Shown here: positions 35,863 to 48,170 of the stretch, piece by piece
Layout of the letters: the number at the start of each line of letters is the position of its first letter
Position numbering within the stretch: position 1 is the stretch's first letter
Translations under genes and position numbers: made by a program
Assembly: GCF_000380025.1 (NCBI RefSeq)
Contig: NZ_KB904186.1
Span: 17,510 to 81,509, forward strand
Reading direction: 5' to 3'
DNA from: Streptococcus entericus DSM 14446
GTDB taxonomy: Bacteria > Bacillota > Bacilli > Lactobacillales > Streptococcaceae
DNA: 64,000 bases
The notes under the pieces: generated by a model
The model's database searches: none
Told to the model about the DNA's origin: nothing
What the model saw: only the letters and a program-made list of their open reading frames with translations

Positions 35863-36678
35863 CTACTGGCGCACTAATTCTGCCAAGAGTTGGCGCATTG
35901 TTTTTTTCAAAACTGGATGGGTATAATGGGGAGCAATTTCCGCTAACGACTGCAAAACAAATTCTCGTTCAGCCACATAGGGATGGGGCACAAGTAAATT
36001 GTCAGTGTAGATGGTCTTATCACCAACAAATAGAATATCCAAGTCAATGACGCGGGGACCCCACTTGACCTCACGTATCCTGCCCATCTGAGCTTCGATA
36101 GCCAATAAGGTGTCAAGCAAGGCTTCCGGTGTCAACCAGGTTTCTATTTCAATCACTTGATTGAGAAAACTATCCTGCTCCACACCGCCCCAAGGCTCAG
36201 TTTCTAGGACACTAGATTGCTTAACGATGGTCAGACCCGCCTGCCTCATCAATTCTACGGCCTGAGTCAGGTGAGCCTGTTTGTCCCCCAAGTTTGTCCC
36301 AAGTCCGATAAAAGCTCTGCTCTTTTCACGCGTCAGCGTGACCGAACAAGTCTCTAAGGGCAAATGCACAGGTGCCCAAGGCTTTTTGAGGGTAAGGGTG
36401 ACTGACTGACTAATCGGGTAATGCTCAAAAATCTGCTCCACTAGCCGATAAGCCGCCGTCTCAATCAGGTCATGGCTAGTTGCCTGCAACCAGTCCGTCA
36501 GCTGCTGGCTGAGCTCACCGTAATGAACCGAAGCCGTTAAATCGCCTGTCCTTGCTGCCTTAGTCATATCATAAGTCAGTGTCAGGTCAATGACGAACTT
36601 CTGCCCTAACTCCTTCTCTGCTGGAAAAACACCGTGATGAGCAAAAATCTCTAGCCCTAAAATCTCTAGCCTGTCCAT
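35863..36678 (-). CDS. bifunctional dihydroneopterin aldolase / HPPK (FolB-FolK fusion)
   Basis: A 271-residue fusion. Residues 1-118 are dihydroneopterin aldolase ([35 protein letters not shown]). Residues about 122-271 are 6-hydroxymethyl-dihydropterin pyrophosphokinase ([45 protein letters not shown]). The fused protein, like pneumococcal SulD, does two consecutive steps of folate synthesis. It follows folE with one base between them, and is co-transcribed. Confidence 0.95.
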   Translation of the reverse strand: MDRLEILGLEIFAHHGVFPAEKELGQKFVIDLTLTYDMTKAARTGDLTASVHYGELSQQLTDWLQATSHDLIETAAYRLVEQIFEHYPISQSVTLTLKKPWAPVHLPLETCSVTLTREKSRAFIGLGTNLGDKQAHLTQAVELMRQAGLTIVKQSSVLETEPWGGVEQDSFLNQVIEIETWLTPEALLDTLLAIEAQMGRIREVKWGPRVIDLDILFVGDKTIYTDNLLVPHPYVAEREFVLQSLAEIAPHYTHPVLKKTMRQLLAELVRQ

Positions 36679-36679
36679 C

Positions 36680-37234
36680 TTAGACCCCCATGAGGCGGTA
36701 GGCCTCGTTTTTCAAGTCCTTATCGGTGTCAAAAAGCCCTCGAGCAACACTGGTCACTGTGAGCGTGCCTGGTTTTTTAACCCCTCGCATGGTCATGCAC
36801 ATATGCTCCGCCTCTATGACGACCAGAGCGCCCTTGGCATTGAGATAGGTCATGAGGGCATCAGCAATTTCCATGGTCAGGCGCTCTTGAATCTGCGGTT
36901 TTTTGGCATAAACATCAACCGACCGTGCTAGTTTGGACAGCCCTGCGACACGACCGTTAGGAATATAAGCGATATGAGCCTTACCATAAAAAGGCAGAAA
37001 ATGATGTTCACACATGGAGGTGAAGGTGATATCCTTCTCGATGACCATGTGATCATCAACAATTTCAAAGGATTTCGATAAGTGCTCCTCAGCTGTCTGT
37101 CCCAAACCTGAAAACACCTCCGCATACATCCGCGCCACACGGGCTGGGGTTTCTTGCAAACCTTCCCGCTGTCTATCTTCGCCAACTGCGTCAATAATCT
37201 GTTCTACTGCTGCTTCAATCTTGCCTAAATCCAT
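36680..37234 (-). CDS. folE: GTP cyclohydrolase I
   Basis: A 184-residue type IA enzyme opening the folate pathway from GTP to dihydroneopterin triphosphate. The zinc ligands are in [12 protein letters not shown] and the C-terminal [23 protein letters not shown] is typical. It follows the folP terminator and starts a short folE-folBK transcript. Confidence 0.96.
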   Translation of the reverse strand: MDLGKIEAAVEQIIDAVGEDRQREGLQETPARVARMYAEVFSGLGQTAEEHLSKSFEIVDDHMVIEKDITFTSMCEHHFLPFYGKAHIAYIPNGRVAGLSKLARSVDVYAKKPQIQERLTMEIADALMTYLNAKGALVVIEAEHMCMTMRGVKKPGTLTVTSVARGLFDTDKDLKNEAYRLMGV

Positions 37235-37292
37235 GGCAACCCCCTTCTTTTTATCTTTTTATTTTACCATTTTTTCAAAGCACTTTCAAGCT

Positions 37293-37316
37293 AAAAACAG
37301 CCCTCAGGGGGCTGTT
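37293..37316 (-). terminator. folP terminator
   Basis: AACAGCCC-CCTGA-GGGCTGTT with a TTT tail in the minus-strand transcript, directly after folP. Confidence 0.75.
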
Positions 37317-37318
37317 CC

Positions 37319-39642
<2,324 letters not shown>

Positions 39643-39739
39643 AACTGCCCTTTCTTAAAAAAGATTGAACTTTTATATCATTAAAATAACTCAGTTGTCA
39701 ACATAGAAATGACATCAAAATTAACTGGTCGACCCTATC

Positions 39740-39961
39740 CTAGTGGGCTAGGTAGTCTTCCCAGATCTGGTCAAAGTCACTGAGTGAAAAGCTAAAACTA
39801 GCTTCCTGTTCCAAGAAACGGCTGATGGTGTCAAAATCATCAGTGTGCTTAGGAAAATCACTCTCTGAGAAAGCCAAATCAGCCAGTATCGCTACTGGGG
39901 CAGTTGATTTCGGATGGCGTTGCGTCATCAACCAATGGTAGAAGGATGTTCTCACTGCCAA
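39740..39961 (-). CDS. YozE family (UPF0346) protein
   Basis: A 73-residue small soluble protein of the YozE SAM-like fold: [10 protein letters not shown] at the start, [21 protein letters not shown] in the middle and FDQIWEDYL at the end. Function unknown. It overlaps the msrA stop by ten bases and is likely co-transcribed with amylase and msrA. Confidence 0.9.
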   Translation of the reverse strand: MAVRTSFYHWLMTQRHPKSTAPVAILADLAFSESDFPKHTDDFDTISRFLEQEASFSFSLSDFDQIWEDYLAH

Positions 39962-40461
39962 TTCCTCGCAATAAAGGCCTCACGCACCCCACTGCTCATC
40001 TTGTAACGAACAGGATTTGTCTTGTAAAAGGCCTGGTGATAGCCCTCCGCTGGGTAGAAGGTCTGGGCTGGCTCAATCGTGGTCACGATAGGACGATCAA
40101 AGCGTCCAGAATCAGCTAACGCCTGCTTGGACTGCTCTGCTATTTCCCGCTGGGCATCGGTCGTATAAAAAATCACAGGACGGTAGCTATCCCCTCGATC
40201 CTGAAACTGGCCAAAAGCATCAGTCGGATCCGTCTGGCGCCAGTAAAGCTCAACCAAGTCGCTGTAAGAAATCTTCTCAGGGTCAAAGATAATCTCAACC
40301 GCCTCGGTGTGCCCTGTCGTTTTGCTGCAGACCTGCTCATAGGTCGGGTTTTCAACATGACCACCCGTATAACCCGACAAGACGGAGAGAACCCCATCCG
40401 TCAGTTCAAAGGGCTTGACCATGCACCAAAAGCAACCACCTGCAAAAATTGCTCGTTCCAT
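39952..40461 (-). CDS. msrA: peptide methionine sulfoxide reductase MsrA
   Basis: A 169-residue reductase of S-methionine sulfoxide. The catalytic Cys10 is in AGGCFWCM, a slight variant of the usual [23 protein letters not shown] and the [13 protein letters not shown] tail are typical. The ATG at 40461 lies behind AAAGGAG, which falls inside the amylase end; a longer upstream reading through the amylase gene is rejected. It contains one dispersed 11-mer (40134-40144). Confidence 0.95.
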   Translation of the reverse strand: MERAIFAGGCFWCMVKPFELTDGVLSVLSGYTGGHVENPTYEQVCSKTTGHTEAVEIIFDPEKISYSDLVELYWRQTDPTDAFGQFQDRGDSYRPVIFYTTDAQREIAEQSKQALADSGRFDRPIVTTIEPAQTFYPAEGYHQAFYKTNPVRYKMSSGVREAFIARNWQ

Positions 40462-40462
40462 A

Positions 40463-41914
40463 CTATTCTCCTTTATCTTGATTGATCCAAACGGATACCT
40501 GACCCGCTGGTACTGTAAACTCACCAAAGCCATCAGGGGCGATGGTAACTGTTTCTTCGTGATGCCCCATGGCATCATACCATACTTCACCTGCTCTATT
40601 TTCCCCGACAAAAAGACGTTTCTGTGCTTGGTCTGCTGTGTTCACCAAAACTGCGCAAGCACCTGGATGTTCTGCTGTTCCTCGTCTAACCCAAGCCAAG
40701 CAAGTCGGGTCATCAGCATAATCATCTTGAGCACCATAGGCATGTTCCTTACGAAGATGGAGTAATTTATCCAATACCTCTTTGTGCCCTTCTTGCCCGT
40801 CTATACCATAGTAATCACCGTAAAATAAGCAAGGAAAACCTGCTTCCCTCAGTAAAATCAAGGCATAAGCATGCGGCTTAAACCAGGCGTCAACGAATGA
40901 TTCTAAGGCCTCCCCAGGTTGCGAATCATGATTATCCACAAAAGTGACCGCCCTTGTCGGGTTCTGGGCGACAACTGTGCCGTCAAATATCTGACGTAAA
41001 TCGTAATTTCTACCTTCTAGGCTGGCTTGTCTAAGGTGTTGGTGCAAGGGTACATCAAAACTATCCACTTTTCCAAAGGTCAATCCAAAAAATTCGTCTA
41101 GTTGCCCGTAATCATGATGCCAATACTCCGCTACAAAAAAGAAATCATCACCATGTTCCTGCCGAACATAATCGATTAACTCCTCTAAGACAGTCGCATC
41201 AATATGCTTTGCCGCATCTAACCTTGCCCCATCGACACCAGTTTGGGTGATGAACCACGACAGCCATTTTTTGGTTTCTGCCATGACTTCTGGATGACTG
41301 TAATCAATATCAGCATTCATCAGATAATCATAGTTGCCTTTTTCGCCGTCAACTGTTTCGTTATCTGCCCAACCTTTACCTTCGCCTTGAATCATGTAAA
41401 TCGCTGACTTGCCGTTTTCATTATTGAAATCCAAACCTGAAAAATGGTACCAGTGCCACTTAAAGGATGAATAAGTCTCGCCACGTCCAGGGAAGGTAAA
41501 TTTTGTCCAACCCTCAATATCGTAAGGATCTGTTAAAACCTCTTGACGGCTATTTGGGTCAACTTCAACAACTGTAAAACGCTCTAGCTCGTCGGCTCCT
41601 CCTCGGTGGTTTAGCACCAAATCAGCATAGACCTGAATGCCACATTCATGCAACCGATCAATAGCTGCTAAAAGCTCCGCCTTCGTGCCGTACTTGGTTC
41701 GGACAGTTCCTTTTTGGTCAAACTCCCCCAAATCATACAAGTCATACACGCCATAACCAACGTCATTTTGATCACCACCCTTATAGCAGGGTGGTAGCCA
41801 AACCGCTGTCACTCCCAACTCCGCCAAATGCTCGGCATCAGCTGCCAGACGATTCCAGTGCTCACCATCGTTTGGAGTATGCCACTCAAAATATTGCATC
41901 ATCAACCCGTTCAT
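40463..41914 (-). CDS. cytoplasmic alpha-amylase (GH13)
   Basis: A 483-residue GH13 alpha-amylase without a signal peptide, thus acting on internal glycogen-like or imported maltodextrins. The barrel starts [16 protein letters not shown]; catalytic residues are in [12 protein letters not shown] (nucleophile Asp), [10 protein letters not shown] (acid/base Glu) and [12 protein letters not shown] (third Asp). The C-terminal beta domain is complete. It opens the amylase-msrA-yozE transcript with an AAGGAGG ribosome site and is divergent from the exporter leader. Confidence 0.94.
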   Translation of the reverse strand: MNGLMMQYFEWHTPNDGEHWNRLAADAEHLAELGVTAVWLPPCYKGGDQNDVGYGVYDLYDLGEFDQKGTVRTKYGTKAELLAAIDRLHECGIQVYADLVLNHRGGADELERFTVVEVDPNSRQEVLTDPYDIEGWTKFTFPGRGETYSSFKWHWYHFSGLDFNNENGKSAIYMIQGEGKGWADNETVDGEKGNYDYLMNADIDYSHPEVMAETKKWLSWFITQTGVDGARLDAAKHIDATVLEELIDYVRQEHGDDFFFVAEYWHHDYGQLDEFFGLTFGKVDSFDVPLHQHLRQASLEGRNYDLRQIFDGTVVAQNPTRAVTFVDNHDSQPGEALESFVDAWFKPHAYALILLREAGFPCLFYGDYYGIDGQEGHKEVLDKLLHLRKEHAYGAQDDYADDPTCLAWVRRGTAEHPGACAVLVNTADQAQKRLFVGENRAGEVWYDAMGHHEETVTIAPDGFGEFTVPAGQVSVWINQDKGE

Positions 41915-41967
41915 CTCAAACCTCCTTCAATGTTCTTATTAGTCTACCATAAAATTTATCGTTTGTC

Positions 41968-41996
41968 TTGAAAACCTCACTAAACTATGTTATACT
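41968..41996 (+). promoter_or_regulatory. promoter of the leader-ABC exporter transcript
   Basis: TTGAAA (41968-41973), 17 bp and TATACT (41991-41996) on the plus strand, 33 bp before the leader ORF. Confidence 0.75.
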
Positions 41997-42029
41997 AAAC
42001 CCATCTTAAACGAAAGCGAGGACTAGACT

Positions 42030-42101
42030 ATGCTAAATATGATGACCCCAACCCCAACTCATTGTCGTCAGGAAAACACGTACGGTCTAGTGCCTTGTTA
42101 A
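42030..42101 (+). CDS. 23-codon leader ORF upstream of the ABC exporter
   Basis: A short ORF beginning MLNMMTPTPTHCRQ and ending in VPC, behind GAGGA seven bases before the ATG. It stops exactly at the first base of a 28-bp perfect palindrome. Promoter, leader ORF, palindrome and terminator-like hairpin before an exporter gene suggest translation-dependent attenuation. Alternatively, the two cysteines (residues 12 and 23) could mark a small secreted peptide, exported by the adjacent transporter. I favour the leader reading; neither is proven. Confidence 0.55.
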   Translation: MLNMMTPTPTHCRQENTYGLVPC

Positions 42102-42129
42102 CATCAGATGTTTCATGAAACATCTGATG
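42102..42129. repeat. 28-bp perfect palindrome in the exporter leader
   Basis: CATCAGATGTTTCA is followed directly by its reverse complement. Outside it CTTGTT and AACAAG extend the pairing by six bases after a two-base bulge. In RNA it gives a stem of at least 12 bp with a CATG loop plus the extension. No T-run follows, so it is not a terminator itself; it may be a repressor operator or the sensor hairpin of an attenuator. Confidence 0.8.
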
Positions 42130-42145
42130 AACAAGTCATCAACCG

Positions 42146-42235
42146 ATGGACGATAGCGATTGGAGGCTGGCGCTTGCCTGCCTTTTTGTCTGCTCTCTGC
42201 TTGTTTTCCTTTACCTGAGGGATTTCCCTACTTAG
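42146..42235 (+). other. hydrophobic 29-codon ORF overlapping a terminator-like hairpin
   Basis: ATG at 42146 opens a frame for a 29-residue peptide with an acidic start (MDDSDW), a 17-residue hydrophobic stretch and an RDFPT tail, the shape of a small membrane peptide. No ribosome site is seen, so translation is doubtful. The same DNA contains GGCTGGC-GCTT-GCCTGCC-TTTTT (42165-42187), a plausible attenuator terminator ahead of the exporter. Confidence 0.35.
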
Positions 42236-42253
42236 CCCTGTGAAAGGAAAACC

Positions 42254-43834
42254 ATGTCGATCACAACTTATCTTCTTCGTTGCAAATGGGAGAATGCCAA
42301 ACTGCTCTTTTGGCTTGTCCTTAACTCACTTTGCGTCTTGGCTAACGGGCTCTTGTCCGCCCAAGCCCTGACCAGCCTCGTCAACCAAGATGTTCGAGCT
42401 TTTCTCCTATCTACAGGCCTGAACCTCTTGGTCTACTTACTCTGGATGCTTCAGATTAAGCAGATTGCCCCTGCTCGTGAGCGTGCCCTACAAGCCATGA
42501 ACCACGAGATGCGGACGGATATTCTCACACGACTGAGTCAGACCAACTATGAGCAGTTCCAGCGTGAGTCTGCGGATACCTACACCTCTTGGTTGACCAA
42601 TGACATTCTGACGATTAACGAGCTGGGTTTTGAAACCTTAGAGCTCATGCTGACGCAGTTGCTGAACCTTATCTTTTCTGCAATAACCTTAATCTCTTAC
42701 CATCCAAGTTTTGCCCTCTCAGTTCTGCTTCTCACTGGCTTGATGAGCCTCCTGCCTAAACGCTTTGAGCAGAAACTGGCAGACAAAGCTCTGCTATTTT
42801 CCGAAAAAAATGACCAACTACTCGCCAGCATCAACCACACCCTAAAGGGCTATGGGGTCCTCTTTGGAGCTGGGCGTTTAGGTGAACTGGTGCTGCGCGT
42901 GGGCGCTCCAGAAGCTGCCTACGCCACTAGTCGAGTGAGCTATCAGCAGACGCTGGGCAAGATGATGGCAACACAAAATGGCCTGAGCTTTCTCAGTCAG
43001 CTAACCATTTTGGTTCAGGCTGGTCTTCTCTTTGCCCTCGGACGAGTCCCCATCGGTGCCGTGTCCAGCAGCCCCTACTTTGCCTCCATCACCTTTGCTG
43101 GTTTGACTGGTTTCTTTGCCAACTGGGCAGAAGTGCGATCGATTGCGCCGATTTTTACGAAGTTCCAGAACATTCCTGACGCGACCGAATCTAGAGCAGA
43201 CCAGATAACAACCATGGGCACAACGCTCACAACCCATGATGTACAACTGATGATCAACGAGCAGCTGACCCTTGACTTTCCTAATATCACGCTGACCAAG
43301 GGCAAGCACTACCGCCTAATGGGACCATCTGGTTCTGGCAAGTCCACACTGCTCATGCTCCTATCTAGTCGCTTGACCCCAACGACAGGACAGCTAACGA
43401 TGGACAGCCTACCTGCTAGGACAAGGGCGCTGACCCAACTGACCACCTATGTCCCTCAGGACAGCTTTATCTTCACCGACACCCTCCGCTACAACCTCAC
43501 ACTGGGGCGGACTATCCCCGATGAGTCCCTGCTTGATGGCTTAGTCGCTATCGGTTTGGGGCAATGGCTAGCGCAGCTACCAGATGGTCTGGATAGTCAG
43601 ATTAGTCAGGAGAGCCTATCAGGCGGACAGGCACAACGGCTGAGCTTTTTACGAGGTGCCCTAGAGGACAAACCGATTTGGTTACTGGACGAAATCACCT
43701 CAGCCCTTGACCCAATCAGTCGACAGACCATCAACGCCTATCTTGATAAACAGCAAGACAAAACCATTCTCCTCGTCAGCCATCAGGAGAGCCTCAATAG
43801 CTCAGACAAATGGATTGACCTTGAGATGACCTAG
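42254..43834 (+). CDS. ABC transporter, fused permease and ATPase
   Basis: A 526-residue half-transporter. Residues 1-300 form a somewhat short six-helix exporter domain. The ATPase has Walker A GPSGSGKST, Q-loop YVPQDSFIF, signature ESLSGGQAQR, Walker B IWLLDEITSALD and H-loop VSHQ, all intact, so it can act as a homodimer. It resembles peptide or lipid exporters such as bacteriocin-type and CydCD-like proteins, but the substrate cannot be read. AAAGGAAAA precedes the ATG. The long structured leader suggests inducible expression. It contains one dispersed 11-mer (42788-42798). Confidence 0.85.
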   Translation: MSITTYLLRCKWENAKLLFWLVLNSLCVLANGLLSAQALTSLVNQDVRAFLLSTGLNLLVYLLWMLQIKQIAPARERALQAMNHEMRTDILTRLSQTNYEQFQRESADTYTSWLTNDILTINELGFETLELMLTQLLNLIFSAITLISYHPSFALSVLLLTGLMSLLPKRFEQKLADKALLFSEKNDQLLASINHTLKGYGVLFGAGRLGELVLRVGAPEAAYATSRVSYQQTLGKMMATQNGLSFLSQLTILVQAGLLFALGRVPIGAVSSSPYFASITFAGLTGFFANWAEVRSIAPIFTKFQNIPDATESRADQITTMGTTLTTHDVQLMINEQLTLDFPNITLTKGKHYRLMGPSGSGKSTLLMLLSSRLTPTTGQLTMDSLPARTRALTQLTTYVPQDSFIFTDTLRYNLTLGRTIPDESLLDGLVAIGLGQWLAQLPDGLDSQISQESLSGGQAQRLSFLRGALEDKPIWLLDEITSALDPISRQTINAYLDKQQDKTILLVSHQESLNSSDKWIDLEMT

Positions 43835-43840
43835 ACAAAA

Positions 43841-43885
43841 AACCAACCTGAACTGGACACCTTAAATCCATTCAGGTCGGTTTTT
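43841..43885 (+). terminator. terminator of the ABC exporter
   Basis: AACCAACCTGAA pairs with TTCAGGTCGGTT and ends in TTTTT, just after the stop codon. Confidence 0.85.
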
Positions 43886-43918
43886 ATCATCATTCCACTT
43901 TTAAAAGACTAATCGTTA

Positions 43919-44041
43919 ATGTCAGACTATCATTTGATAGAGGAACAAGATTTTCAGCTTTCAACTGTTTTTAAAGCAGAAGCACTATATCATGTTCCTG
44001 TCTTGGATTTTACAGCAACCAAGGAGTGTGCTCTGACTTAA
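43919..44041 (+). other. 40-codon ORF without ribosome site, possible gene remnant
   Basis: An ATG-to-TAA frame (MSDYHLIEEQDFQLSTVF start) convergent with cvfB, overlapping its stop by four bases. The composition is protein-like but there is no Shine-Dalgarno and it lies behind a terminator. It is most likely a remnant of a lost gene or chance. Confidence 0.25.
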
Positions 44042-44898
44042 CCGATCACTTCTGTTCCAAAAGCATCCTGTTTAATCTTTCCAGCCTTCATCAGACCACC
44101 GAGAGCCTTTTTGAATTGCCCTTTGGAAATACCAAAGGTAGCCTTGATCTCGTCTGGACTGGATTTATCATTTAGGGTCATGAACCCGCCCTGTCCCTGC
44201 AAATAAGTCAAAATCATCTGAGCATCATTTTCCAACATCTCAAACGAGCGCGGTTTGAGCGAGAGATTGAGCGTGCGGTCAACTTCTCGGAAACCAATGA
44301 CACGCACCGACAACTCCTCCCCCAGACGCGGTTCTGTAAAACGCTCGCTAGGATGGATAAAGCCCAACATGTTATTATCAGGCAGGTAGACAAAGGTGCC
44401 TGACAACTTTAGGCGGTAAACAATGGCACGCAACTGCTGATTCTGCATGTTGTCGTAGGCCTTACCAGCTAAGCGCTGGAAGACTTCTGGCTCAGCAGGC
44501 AAGGCCCAGAGACGGTCTTTCTTGTCAACGGTCAAGGTGACATAGAGCTTGTCGCCTTTTTTAGGCCAGAGTTCTTTGAGCTCAGGTAGGACATCCAGAG
44601 ACACCACAACTTGCTTATCTGGTAAGCCTGTATCAACAAAGACGCCCAAATCCTTACGAACATCAGTCACCTGTCCCCAGCCATAACTGGTCTGGGTTGC
44701 TGTCTGCTCTAAGGTCGTCAGGCGATTTTTTTGTGTCATATCCTGATAAGCAAAGCCAGTGATCATCTCACCGAGTTGATGAGACCCTTCCGCCTTTGCT
44801 AGCGCATAGGTGACCCCGTCTTTTTGAACAAAATAATAGTCCTTGTTCTCATCGGTCACCATGGCTGTTATAGTTTTTGCTAATTGTATCGTCATCAT
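44038..44898 (-). CDS. cvfB: CvfB-type S1 RNA-binding protein
   Basis: A 286-residue CvfB/YitL protein with tandem S1-like OB domains and a C-terminal winged helix. Typical stretches are YGWGQVTDVRKDLGVFVDTGLPDK in the first S1 domain, LRLSGTFVYLPDNNMLGFIHPSE-like text in the second, and DEIKATFGISKGQFKKALGGLMKAGKI in the winged helix. Homologues bind RNA and influence virulence genes in staphylococci and streptococci. Confidence 0.9.
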   Translation of the reverse strand: MMTIQLAKTITAMVTDENKDYYFVQKDGVTYALAKAEGSHQLGEMITGFAYQDMTQKNRLTTLEQTATQTSYGWGQVTDVRKDLGVFVDTGLPDKQVVVSLDVLPELKELWPKKGDKLYVTLTVDKKDRLWALPAEPEVFQRLAGKAYDNMQNQQLRAIVYRLKLSGTFVYLPDNNMLGFIHPSERFTEPRLGEELSVRVIGFREVDRTLNLSLKPRSFEMLENDAQMILTYLQGQGGFMTLNDKSSPDEIKATFGISKGQFKKALGGLMKAGKIKQDAFGTEVIG

Positions 44899-45006
44899 GT
44901 TCCTTTCTTTGTGTCACATTCCTTTGTTATGGCTAAGCACCTTTTGGTCATCAAGAGATTTCTATCAGCCTCTTTTAGACAAGGTTATAGCGCTCTGAGT
45001 GCTAAG

Positions 45007-45390
45007 CTAGCCACCAAACTGCCCAAACGCATACATAGTCTTAAAAGCCTCAAACGATAAGGCATGGTCAAAGGTATAGAGGCGCTCATCAACCTCAATA
45101 AGCTCTTGACCAAGACTGATATGGTCTAAGATATCCTCCAACTTAACAATCTCACGCAAGCATCTGGTCAAACGGTGGTTGTCTGCCGTCTGGTAACTGA
45201 GAGCCAAGCTCCTGTCGTACTCTGCTAAGAGCTGGTCAAGAATATCTCGTCTGTCATCATATAAAATCCTTGAATAATCCAGATTCATTTTAGCACGACC
45301 GATGATGATCAACTCCGAAAAAGACGAATAATCCGACCGAGGAGGGTCAAAAACCATTTCTGTCAATACTCTAGCCAGATAATACCTCAT
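45007..45390 (-). CDS. uncharacterised small protein
   Basis: A 127-residue soluble, largely helical and acidic protein starting MRYYLARVLTEMVFDPPRSD. No motif, signal or membrane segment is recognised. The ATG at 45390 is chosen because AAGGAG lies ten bases upstream and overlaps the alternative TTG. It stands between cvfB and frr in the same orientation with gaps of about 110 and 180 bp. Confidence 0.6.
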   Translation of the reverse strand: MRYYLARVLTEMVFDPPRSDYSSFSELIIIGRAKMNLDYSRILYDDRRDILDQLLAEYDRSLALSYQTADNHRLTRCLREIVKLEDILDHISLGQELIEVDERLYTFDHALSFEAFKTMYAFGQFGG

Positions 45391-45570
45391 CGTATTCAAT
45401 CTCCTTGTCTGTGATCATTTTGCAGGTCCAACAAGAGCTTCAAGGGCTAGCGCTACTAACATCAGCTAGTCGTCGCAGCACTCGTTAATCTGTCGTCATC
45501 TTTATCAAAAATAGCAGAGCGACCAACCTGCCACCCTGCCAAATCTTTTTCTCTCTTCTTAACTAACGGC

Positions 45571-46122
45571 TTAGATGTCCAACAATTCTTTTTCCTTGTC
45601 GGCAATCATCTTGTCGATGTGTTTAACAGCGTCGTCTGTCGCTGCTTGGATATCCTTTTCTAATTTTTTCAGCTCATCTTCAGTGATTTCTTTAGCTTTT
45701 TCTTGTTTTTTAGCCTCGTCCATGGCATCACGACGGATATTACGGATAGCAACCTTGCTATTTTCGCCGACTTTTTTCACTTCCTTAGCCAAGTCACGAC
45801 GAGTTTCCTCTGTCAAGGCTGGGATGACCAAACGAATCACTGAACCATCGTTGGCTGGGTTGATGCCGAGGTCTGACTCATTGATGGCACGCTCAACATC
45901 TTTCAAGACAGACTTGTCAAAGGGAGTAATCAAGAGCACACGCGCCTCAGGCACAGTGATGGAAGCTAGCTGATTGAGCGGTGTCGGTGCCCCGTAATAT
46001 TCTACTGAGATGCGGTCCAAGAGACTGGCATTGGCACGACCAGCACGGATACCAGCAAGCTCACGAGAGAGGGACTGGTGAGAGTGTTCAAAACGTTCTT
46101 TAGCTTTGGCAATAATTGTCAT
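45571..46122 (-). CDS. frr: ribosome recycling factor
   Basis: A 183-residue factor that splits post-termination ribosomes with EF-G. It has the three-helix-bundle sequence with [30 protein letters not shown] and [14 protein letters not shown]. It directly follows pyrH, the common pyrH-frr order. Confidence 0.97.
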   Translation of the reverse strand: MTIIAKAKERFEHSHQSLSRELAGIRAGRANASLLDRISVEYYGAPTPLNQLASITVPEARVLLITPFDKSVLKDVERAINESDLGINPANDGSVIRLVIPALTEETRRDLAKEVKKVGENSKVAIRNIRRDAMDEAKKQEKAKEITEDELKKLEKDIQAATDDAVKHIDKMIADKEKELLDI

Positions 46123-46140
46123 TGTATTCTCCTTTTTTGA

Positions 46141-46866
46141 TTAGCAACGGTTGGAAACAGTTGTTCCGATATTTTCCCCCAGAACAACACGTTTGATGTT
46201 GCCCGGTTCATTGAGGTTAAAGACCACGAGGTCAATGTCGTTGTCCATTGACAGGGAGCTAGCGGTCGAATCCATGATTTTCAAGCCTTGCTTGAGGACT
46301 TCGATGTGGGTCAGCTCGTCAAACTTGATGGCATCAGCGTTTTTACGAGGGTCATCGTTGTAGACACCGTCTACCCCATTTTTCGCCATGAGAATGGCAT
46401 CCGCTTCAATTTCAGCAGCCCGTAGAGCAGCTGTCGTATCAGTTGAAAAGTACGGAGACCCTGTCCCTGCAGCAAAGATAACAATTCGTCCTTTTTCCAA
46501 ATGACGAAGGGCACGCCCTCGAATATAGGGTTCAGCCAGTTGTTGCATGTTAATCGCTGTCTGTACTCGAGTATCCACACCGCACTGCTTGAGGCTGTCC
46601 GCCATCACCAGCGCATTCATCACTGTCCCAAGCATGCCAGTGTAATCTGCTGATACCCGATCCATACCGGCTGCTGCCGCTGGCTCACCCCGCCAGAGGT
46701 TACCTCCACCGATAACCAAAGCAATCTGAATGCCTGATTCTGCTACTTCTTGGATTTCTCTCGCTACGCTCTGAACGGTAGGTAAATCAATACCAACACC
46801 ACGCTCACCAGCCAGAGCTTCGCCTGATAGCTTAATCAAGACACGATTGTACTTGGGTTGCACCAT
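46141..46866 (-). CDS. pyrH: UMP kinase
   Basis: A 241-residue amino-acid-kinase-fold UMP kinase with [45 protein letters not shown] and [16 protein letters not shown]. It phosphorylates the UMP made by the pyr and upp pathways. Co-transcribed with frr, 18 bp apart. Confidence 0.97.
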   Translation of the reverse strand: MVQPKYNRVLIKLSGEALAGERGVGIDLPTVQSVAREIQEVAESGIQIALVIGGGNLWRGEPAAAAGMDRVSADYTGMLGTVMNALVMADSLKQCGVDTRVQTAINMQQLAEPYIRGRALRHLEKGRIVIFAAGTGSPYFSTDTTAALRAAEIEADAILMAKNGVDGVYNDDPRKNADAIKFDELTHIEVLKQGLKIMDSTASSLSMDNDIDLVVFNLNEPGNIKRVVLGENIGTTVSNRC

Positions 46867-47012
46867 TTTTAGGTCCTCTTTTCTATTTGCTTCTTATCCT
46901 TTCCATTTTACCATATTATCCCTCAATACGGTAGTGGGAAAGTTATTTTTTCACAACCTGGCTTTGGATAAGTTTTTTCGCGCTATTGCCAAGGTAGCCT
47001 TGTTCAAGCTTG

Positions 47013-47990
47013 TCATGGCGTCATTGCTTGCTGCAATAGCAGACTTGCTAAGCCGATACTAAACCAGACCATAGCACCCAATAACATAGGTTTTAGGCCT
47101 GCACGTTTAATCTGTGCAATGGACAGCTTACTGCCGACAGCAAAGAGGGCCATAGCCATCAACCATTTCGATAGGGGTTGACTAAGGTCTCTCAAGGCAT
47201 CCGGTATCAGCCCCAAGCTTGTCAGTAAAGAAGCGAGTAAAAACAGGAAAACAAAGGTCGGAAAAACCTGTCTCAGTTGGCGTGTTCTGCCGCTCTGCCC
47301 TTTTTCAAAACGTCGAAAAGCAAAAAAGACACAGGCTGGTAAAATCAATAGTGTTCGCGCTAATTTGACCACCACTGCCACATCGCCTGCCACCTGACCA
47401 TAGCTATAACCTGCGGCAACAACAGAGGAAGTATCATTGATAGCTGTGCCTGCCCAAATGCCAAAGGTTTGCTGACTGAGGTCGAGGGCTTGCCCAAGAG
47501 CAGGAAAAATCAATAGCCCCAGCAAATTAAACAAAAACACTGTCGATAGAGCGAGTCCGATGTCGTCCTCTTCAGCGTCAAGGATAGGTGCTGCTGACGC
47601 AATAGCTGAGCCTCCGCAGATTGCCGTCCCAAAAGCAATCAACAAGGTCAGATTGTGACTAAGCTTTAATTGTCTTCCCAAAACCAGCGCAACAGCAAAG
47701 GCGAGAAAAAGAAGAGGGATACTTAATTGAAACGACCACAGACCTAGGGACTTTATATCTGCAAAGGACAGCCGGAATCCTAGCAAAATAATACTGTACT
47801 GGAGACCAAGTTTACTGGCTAACCCTAGCCCAGAGCTCAAGTGTTTCTCCTGTCTCAGTAGACCTGACAAACCGAGCCCCAGTGCCAGAGAGAGGATGCT
47901 ACTATCTACCAGAGGTAGAAATGAACTCAACCAAATAGCAAAGATGCCGGCGAGCCCTGATACCATTAGTCCCGAGAGGTGTTGACGCAT
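47013..47990 (-). CDS. YeiH/UPF0324 family membrane protein
   Basis: A 325-residue integral membrane protein with about ten hydrophobic segments and the family features QYSIILLGFRLSFADI, GTAICGGSAIASAAPIL and WAGTAINDTSSVVAAG. Annotated elsewhere as a putative sulfate exporter family; the actual substrate is not established. It is monocistronic, just downstream of the tRNA-Arg gene. A one-mismatch copy of the dispersed 11-mer falls at its 3' end. Confidence 0.85.
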   Translation of the reverse strand: MRQHLSGLMVSGLAGIFAIWLSSFLPLVDSSILSLALGLGLSGLLRQEKHLSSGLGLASKLGLQYSIILLGFRLSFADIKSLGLWSFQLSIPLLFLAFAVALVLGRQLKLSHNLTLLIAFGTAICGGSAIASAAPILDAEEDDIGLALSTVFLFNLLGLLIFPALGQALDLSQQTFGIWAGTAINDTSSVVAAGYSYGQVAGDVAVVVKLARTLLILPACVFFAFRRFEKGQSGRTRQLRQVFPTFVFLFLLASLLTSLGLIPDALRDLSQPLSKWLMAMALFAVGSKLSIAQIKRAGLKPMLLGAMVWFSIGLASLLLQQAMTP

Positions 47991-48047
47991 GTTTTCTCCC
48001 TTCTTGCACGCAAAACCCCTCGCCAGAAGGCAAGGGGCACTAGATGA

Positions 48048-48119
48048 TATTCCCTACCGGAATCGAACCGATAACTACTTCTTAGGAGGAAGGTGTTATA
48101 TCCATTTAACTAAGGGAAC
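48048..48119 (-). tRNA. tRNA-Arg (anticodon CCT)
   Basis: A 72-nt cloverleaf: acceptor GTTCCCT/AGGGAAT, D stem GTTA/TAAC, anticodon loop CTCCTAA with anticodon CCT, four-base variable loop and T arm ATCGG-TTCGATT-CCGGT. CCA is not encoded. One mismatch (C-U) closes the anticodon stem. Confidence 0.9.
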
Positions 48120-48170
48120 CTTGCCTTGTTATTGTACCGTGATTTGACAAAAATTGCAAGCATCATCGCA

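Noticed and set aside
40462..40611. 50-residue N-terminal extension of MsrA
   Set aside because: It lies inside the amylase gene; the ATG at 40461 has a good ribosome site and matches family starts.
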